NCBI RefSeq assembly: GCF_036237275.1
Contig: NZ_CP108352.1
Coordinates: 1,116,001-1,180,000 of the forward strand
DNA: 64,000 nt
From: Streptomyces sp. NBC_01353
GTDB taxonomy: Bacteria > Actinomycetota > Actinomycetes > Streptomycetales > Streptomycetaceae
Direction: 5' to 3'
Shown: piece after piece, positions 60,901 through 64,000 of the stretch
Numbering within the stretch: the first letter of the stretch is position 1
Layout: every line of letters starts with the position of its first letter
Position numbers and translations under genes: made by a program
Notes under the pieces: model-generated
What the model was told of the DNA's origin: nothing
Database searches by the model: none
The model's input: only the letters and a program-made list of their open reading frames with translations

Positions 60901-61821
60901 CAGGTGTTCGACGGCTACCAGCAGGCGGTCATCGGCCTCTCCCGGCTGCGTGCCCTCATGCGGACGCCGACCGGCACCCCCGCAGCGGCACGGCCCCGCC
61001 GGGTCGACCGGCTGCGCGGCGCGCTCGAGTTCGACGGCGTGTCCTTCGCATACCCCGGAGGCCGTCAGGTGCTGAGCGATCTGCGGCTGCGGGTCGCTCC
61101 GGGAGAGACCGTCGCGCTGGTGGGCACGACGGGAGCGGGGAAGTCCACGGTCGTCAAACTCCTCGCCCGCTTCTACGATCCCTCCTCCGGTCGCGTCCGC
61201 GTCGACGGGGACGACCTGCGCGAGCTCGACCTGACGGGCTACCGGCGCCGGCTGGGCGTCGTCCCCCAGGAGCCCCACCTCTTCAGCGGCACCGTGCGCG
61301 ACGCCATCGCCTACGGACGTCCGGACGCCGCGGACGCCGACGTCGAGGCCGCGGCGCGGGCCGTCGGCGCGCACGAGATGGTCGCGGCGCTCCCCCGGGG
61401 CTATCTGCAGCAGGTCGGTGAGCGGGGCCGGAACCTGTCCGCCGGGCAGCGTCAGCTCATCGCCCTGGCACGGGCCGAACTCGTCGATCCCGACGTGCTG
61501 TTGCTGGACGAGGCCACGGCCTCGCTCGACATGGCCACCGAGCGGCGGGTGACCAGCGCGACGGCCGCGCTGACCCGTCGCCGCACGACCGTCGTCGTGG
61601 CGCACCGGCTCACCACCGCCGCGCGCGCCGACCGTGTCGTGGTCCTCGACGGCGGCCGGATCGCCGAGACGGGTGCGCACGAGGAGCTGCTCGCGGCGGA
61701 CGGTCCCTACCGCCGGCTCTGGGACGCCTTCCGGGACGGCTCCGCGCACGCCGTCCCCACCGACCCACACCCCACCGACCCACACCCCACCGATCACCTG
61801 ATGCAGGAGAGTGCACGATGA
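57916..61821 (+). CDS. Fused double ABC transporter (two permease-ATPase halves in one chain)
   Basis: A 1301-residue protein containing two complete half-transporters of the multidrug/lipid exporter type. Half 1: membrane domain (about 35-340), Walker A GLAGSGKST, signature LSGGQRQR, Walker B VLVLDDATSAID. Half 2: membrane domain (about 710-1010), Walker A GTTGAGKST, signature LSAGQRQL, Walker B VLLLDEATASLD. In half 1 the catalytic Glu after Walker B is Asp (DDAT), so that site is probably degenerate. The start is a GTG at 57916 overlapping the monooxygenase stop; the tail carries a Thr-Asp-Pro-His repeat. Its presence in a sulfur-import operon suggests export of a product or metabolite. 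Confidence 0.88.
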   Translation: MTGCPPQAPQEHAPSEPVATAAAGPGGPRPAGWARRLLGYCLRHRRDLALAYGAAVVAAVATAALPLVLRHVVDTVSAGTAGALTPWLVLLVSLGAVRFGASFTRRYRSGRVSLGVQYDLRNDAFGSLVRLGGSKQDELRTGQAVSRSISDITLIQTLLQFLPNLTGNVLMFLTSVVLMALLSPLLTAVALVVGPLLWLIAFRSRRDLFPANWHAQQEAAEVASAVEATVTGVRVVKGFGQEQRELAGLDGRARRLFASRMRVVRFTSRYNPALQAVPALGQVAVLALGGWMALNGRISLGTFLAFTTYLGSFVTPVRQLATLLTVWQPARAGAVRVLEVIDETPGLAEAPGAVELPAGPPAVSWEDVTFGYGSGDPLLRGFSLDIRPGETVALIGLAGSGKSTAAALLSRFYDVAGGHVRVGGHDVREVSLDSLRSRIGFVFEESLLLSDTVRANIAYGLPDAADERIRAAARLARADEFIDRLPHGYDTVVGEQGLTLSGGQRQRIALARALLCEPDVLVLDDATSAIDTRVEAEIHDALRTAARRPTTLIVAHRRSTLELADRIAVLDAGRVVDTGTLDELRSRSTLLRSLLSSPEQTSGPVEDDSPIGSSGSPAVADVTAALWRRDVDGASDDEGGEASVRAAQAFAEAAATSGPGRGAPGGGGLLGSAPPNPEVLAGLARMPMPRADPGLPVEVASAAEPELGLGRLLRPFRAPLLIGLLLVALDALAQIAVPVLVRHGVDGGVAQGARGALLAAAAAAAVVVAANWVVGVLQVRTTGRTGERLLYTLRVKTFAQLQRLGLDYYERELGGRIMTRMTTDVDALSTFMQTGLITAVVSGLTVVGVLAALLVIDAGLALVLVAAVPVLAVATAVFRHHSVPAYRDARERVSIVNAALQENVATIRVTQAFRREVHNARHFARLAGEFRDSRLRAQRYMGIFFPFVEFLGTLSAATVLAVGAGRVTAGELTAGTLIAFLLYVELFFAPIQQLSQVFDGYQQAVIGLSRLRALMRTPTGTPAAARPRRVDRLRGALEFDGVSFAYPGGRQVLSDLRLRVAPGETVALVGTTGAGKSTVVKLLARFYDPSSGRVRVDGDDLRELDLTGYRRRLGVVPQEPHLFSGTVRDAIAYGRPDAADADVEAAARAVGAHEMVAALPRGYLQQVGERGRNLSAGQRQLIALARAELVDPDVLLLDEATASLDMATERRVTSATAALTRRRTTVVVAHRLTTAARADRVVVLDGGRIAETGAHEELLAADGPYRRLWDAFRDGSAHAVPTDPHPTDPHPTDHLMQESAR
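61759..61794 (+). repeat. 15-bp tandem repeat at the end of the ABC exporter gene
   Basis: ACCGACCCACACCCC occurs twice in direct succession followed by a third start (ACCGAT). It encodes the repeating tail PTDPHPTDPHPTD. It is in frame and therefore harmless; copy number probably varies between strains. Confidence 0.75.
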
Positions 61822-62852
61822 CGCAGTACCGCAGTCTGGGCCGTACGGGCGTGAAGGTCAGCCCGCTGTGCCTGGGCACGATGATGTTCGGCGCTCGTGG
61901 CAATCCCGACCACGAGGACTCCGTACGGATCATCCGTCGCGCCCTCGACGCGGGCATCAACTTCGTCGACACGGCCGACGTCTACTCCGCCGGTGAGTCG
62001 GAGACGATCGTCGGCAAGGCCCTGGCCGGTGGCCGCCGGGACGGTGTGGTGCTCGCCACCAAGTTCCACGGCAGTCTCGGCGAGGACCCCAACGAGCGGG
62101 GCAACTCGCGCCGCTGGATCATCCGGGAGGTCGAGAACAGCCTGCGGCGCCTGGGCACCGACTGGATCGACCTCTACCAGGTCCACCGGCCGGAGCCGGA
62201 CACCGACTTCGACGAGACGCTCGGGGCCCTGACGGACCTCGTACGTCAGGGGAAGATCCGGTACATCGGGACGTCGACGTTCGAGCCGTCGGCGATCGTG
62301 GAGGGCCAGTGGATCGCCGAGCGCCGGGGCCGGGAGCGGGTGGTCGCGGAGCAGCCTCCGTACTCGCTGCTCGCCCGGGGCATCGAGCGTGAGGTGCTGC
62401 CGGTCGCCCAGCGGTACGGACTCGGTGTGCTGGCCTGGAGCCCGCTGGCGGGCGGCTGGCTGTCCGGCCGCTACCGCAAGGGGGCTGAGCAGCCCCGCTC
62501 CAGCCGCGCGGACCGCCAGGCCGAACGGTTCGACATCGTGTCCCCGGAGAACGCCGCCAAGCTGGACGCGGCGGAGGCCCTCGCCCAGCTCGCGGAAGAG
62601 GCAGGACTGACCCTGATCCAGCTCGCCCTCGCCTTCGTCATCGAGCACCCGGCGGTCACCTCGGCCATCATCGGCCCGCGCACGCTCGACCAGTTGGAGA
62701 GCCAGCTCGGCGCGGACTCGGTCCGGCTGAGCCGGGACGTCCTCGACCGGATCGACAAGATCGTGCCTCCGGGCACCAACCTCTCCTCGCGCGACGCGGG
62801 CCATGTCCCGCCGTCGCTCACGGAACCGGACCAGCGCCGCCGCGACCGCTGA
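61818..62852 (+). CDS. Aldo/keto reductase
   Basis: A 344-residue NADPH-dependent oxidoreductase of the YajO/PhdYeFe-like AKR group. Signatures: GTMMFGARGNPDHEDSVRIIRRALDAGINFVDTADVYS (with the Asp and Tyr of the tetrad), VVLATKFHGS (Lys), DLYQVHRPEP (His) and the C-terminal IIGPRTLDQLESQL cofactor clamp. Its ATG overlaps the exporter stop codon (ATGA), with CAGGAGAG upstream, so it is the last gene of the organosulfur operon. It may reduce an aldehyde product of the monooxygenase. Confidence 0.9.
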   Translation: MTQYRSLGRTGVKVSPLCLGTMMFGARGNPDHEDSVRIIRRALDAGINFVDTADVYSAGESETIVGKALAGGRRDGVVLATKFHGSLGEDPNERGNSRRWIIREVENSLRRLGTDWIDLYQVHRPEPDTDFDETLGALTDLVRQGKIRYIGTSTFEPSAIVEGQWIAERRGRERVVAEQPPYSLLARGIEREVLPVAQRYGLGVLAWSPLAGGWLSGRYRKGAEQPRSSRADRQAERFDIVSPENAAKLDAAEALAQLAEEAGLTLIQLALAFVIEHPAVTSAIIGPRTLDQLESQLGADSVRLSRDVLDRIDKIVPPGTNLSSRDAGHVPPSLTEPDQRRRDR

Positions 62853-62859
62853 CGCCGGC

Positions 62860-62889
62860 CGGACCGCGCCCCGCGGTGGGCGCGGTCCG
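62860..62889. terminator. Terminator of the organosulfur operon
   Basis: CGGACCGCGCCC (62860-62871) and GGGCGCGGTCCG (62878-62889) form a perfect 12-bp stem with a six-base loop, eight bases after the aldo/keto reductase stop. The rest of 62890-63148 holds no gene that I can support. Confidence 0.85.
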
Positions 62890-63148
62890 CATCGGCGCGC
62901 GACCGGCAGTGGCCCTGGTCAGTGCCTGGTCATCGACCTCACCGCACTCTTGTAGGCCTGGACCTGGTGTTCACCATCCGTCCCGCTTCCGAGGACCGCA
63001 CGCACCGAGACTGTCCCGAACGGTGGACAGGGACGCTGCAGACTGCGCCGCACCACGGGAGCAACCCGATCTCACCCGTGGGCGCTCTTGGGCATCATGA
63101 GGGTGCACGGCGGCGACCTTCGGAACGGAAAGGGAAGGACGAGACTTC

Positions 63149-64000
63149 ATGGCGCGGAAACCGAGGAAGTCAGGAACGCAGCACCCGGTGCAGAGAATCG
63201 TCCTGCCCGTCGAGCGTGGAGCCACGCCGTCGGACGGCGGCTCGTCGGCCGCCCGGTCGCCCGCCACTCCCGCGTCGCCGGGCACCCGGCCCCGTACCGA
63301 CGTGCCGGCTCCTCAGAAGATCCGGCTCCCGCAGGAGAAATCGCTCCCACCGGGCAGGCCACTCCAGAAGCAGACGAACAGCGCCCGCCCCGAGAAGCCG
63401 CCACACCCACCCGTCCCCAAGGCACCGCCGAGCGTGCCCGTCCAGCGCACCTCCCTCCCGGGCTCGGCCATCGACCAGGCGCAGCACCTACGGAGCGTCA
63501 TGCAGGAGGGCAACCGGCAACTGCTACGGCGTGACATTTCGCGACTCTTCAGAAGCGGGCCCGCGCGGACCGCGAAAGTCATGAAGAATCTCCGGGCCCG
63601 GCAGGACCGCCGACTGCTCGTACGGACCGTCCACCAGGCCGCCGAAGACCTCGACCGGGCGCTTAAGGTCTACGACCATCTCCGCGTGCGCAGCCTGCAC
63701 CACTGTGCCGTCGCGGTACTCTTCGCCGCCGTGGAAGGGCGCCCCGCACACCTGCCGGTGATCCTCGAACAGCTGCGGCAGAAACAGCGGAGCAGGGATG
63801 CCGAGCTGCTCCGCTCCGCAACCGCTGTCCTTCCGGACGGTCACACGACTGCCTCGATGGACGAGGAGGTGGCCCGAGTCCTCCAGTACACCTCGTACAA
63901 AGTCGCAGCGGACAGGGCGTTGTCCCGCATCAAGCGGCAGAGGAAGGTGGAGCGGGCAGCGCCTGAGACAGCCGGGACGTCTCCCGTGGCCGGCACAAGA
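63149..64000 (+). CDS. Proline-rich hypothetical protein, runs off the window
   Basis: An open frame of 284 codons without a stop before the window ends. The first ~110 residues are rich in Pro, Arg, Ser and Lys and likely disordered (RPLQKQTNSARPEKPPHP). Residues about 115-260 are helical (SAIDQAQHLRSVMQEGNRQ, LRARQDRRLLVRTVHQAAED, SLHHCAVAVLFAAVEGR), followed by a basic segment (KVAADRALSRIKRQRKVERA). No family recognised. GGGAAGGA precedes the ATG at 63149. Arginine codons such as AGA/AGG and lower GC3 at places differ a little from neighbours, which could indicate transfer, but the 3' end is missing. Confidence 0.65.
   Translation, partial: MARKPRKSGTQHPVQRIVLPVERGATPSDGGSSAARSPATPASPGTRPRTDVPAPQKIRLPQEKSLPPGRPLQKQTNSARPEKPPHPPVPKAPPSVPVQRTSLPGSAIDQAQHLRSVMQEGNRQLLRRDISRLFRSGPARTAKVMKNLRARQDRRLLVRTVHQAAEDLDRALKVYDHLRVRSLHHCAVAVLFAAVEGRPAHLPVILEQLRQKQRSRDAELLRSATAVLPDGHTTASMDEEVARVLQYTSYKVAADRALSRIKRQRKVERAAPETAGTSPVAGTR

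Overview
The window is chromosomal DNA of a Streptomyces or a very close actinomycete. GC content is very high, GTG and TTG starts are common, and several genes are streptomycete in type: a fused pcaD-pcaC (pcaL), a PcaV-like MarR repressor, tandem-domain IclR and LacI regulators, and a cobalamin riboswitch in front of metE. No integrase, transposase, CRISPR array or rRNA was seen.

Layout. 56-12425 is an aromatic-acid island. The protocatechuate operon pcaIJHGBL runs leftward from 6196 to 921 and is opposed by the MarR gene pcaV. Next come a tandem IclR regulator, pobA (4-hydroxybenzoate to protocatechuate) and an AAHS-type aromatic acid permease. Two GTGAA-N6-TTCAC operators, one before pobA and one before the permease, tie these together. 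gluA (glutamate ABC ATPase) lies at the left edge. 11988-19591 is mixed: a phosphatase-like protein, an opcA without zwf, a DUF4232 lipoprotein, a hydrolase/HTH pair sharing a perfect 28-bp palindrome, an N-terminally truncated alpha-glucosidase, a tautomerase-TrmO fusion, an ABM-domain membrane protein and a lone Imm49 immunity protein.

19638-40590 is a secreted-degradation and uptake locus. Operon A (28224 to 19638) encodes two sugar permeases, a binding lipoprotein, an M1 peptidase, a beta-helix/F5-8C protein and a Gfo/Idh oxidoreductase. A divergent pair encodes a hydroxyacid dehydrogenase and a LacI regulator. Operon B (39267 to 30544) encodes an M60 peptidase, a PL8 polysaccharide lyase, an S37 peptidase, a DUF2264 protein and a metzincin protease with three 55-residue repeats; a second, closely paralogous LacI gene lies just upstream. 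Both operons carry the motif TAGYAACCGCTTA in their promoters. This looks like an actinobacterial glycoprotein or proteoglycan utilisation system.

40915-50612 holds the B12 riboswitch with metE and a thioesterase. It also holds a 777-residue protein of unrecognised family whose ATG begins at the terminal A of a complete but unorthodox tRNA-Pro(CGG)-like cloverleaf, with a promoter placed so that the transcript starts at the tRNA 5' end. This is the most unusual feature of the window. A PPOX-class flavoprotein, an RTX-repeat remnant, a bicovalent FAD oxidase, a lipoprotein and a membrane protein follow.

50790-62852 is an organosulfur assimilation region: a near-leaderless cysteine-containing leader peptide, a ROK-type regulator that has lost its sugar-site residues, a flavin reductase, an SsuABC-like importer, an NtaA/DszA-type monooxygenase, a fused double ABC exporter and an aldo/keto reductase, mostly with overlapping genes. 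A proline-rich hypothetical gene runs off the right end. All assignments come from reading the sequence; no database search was run.
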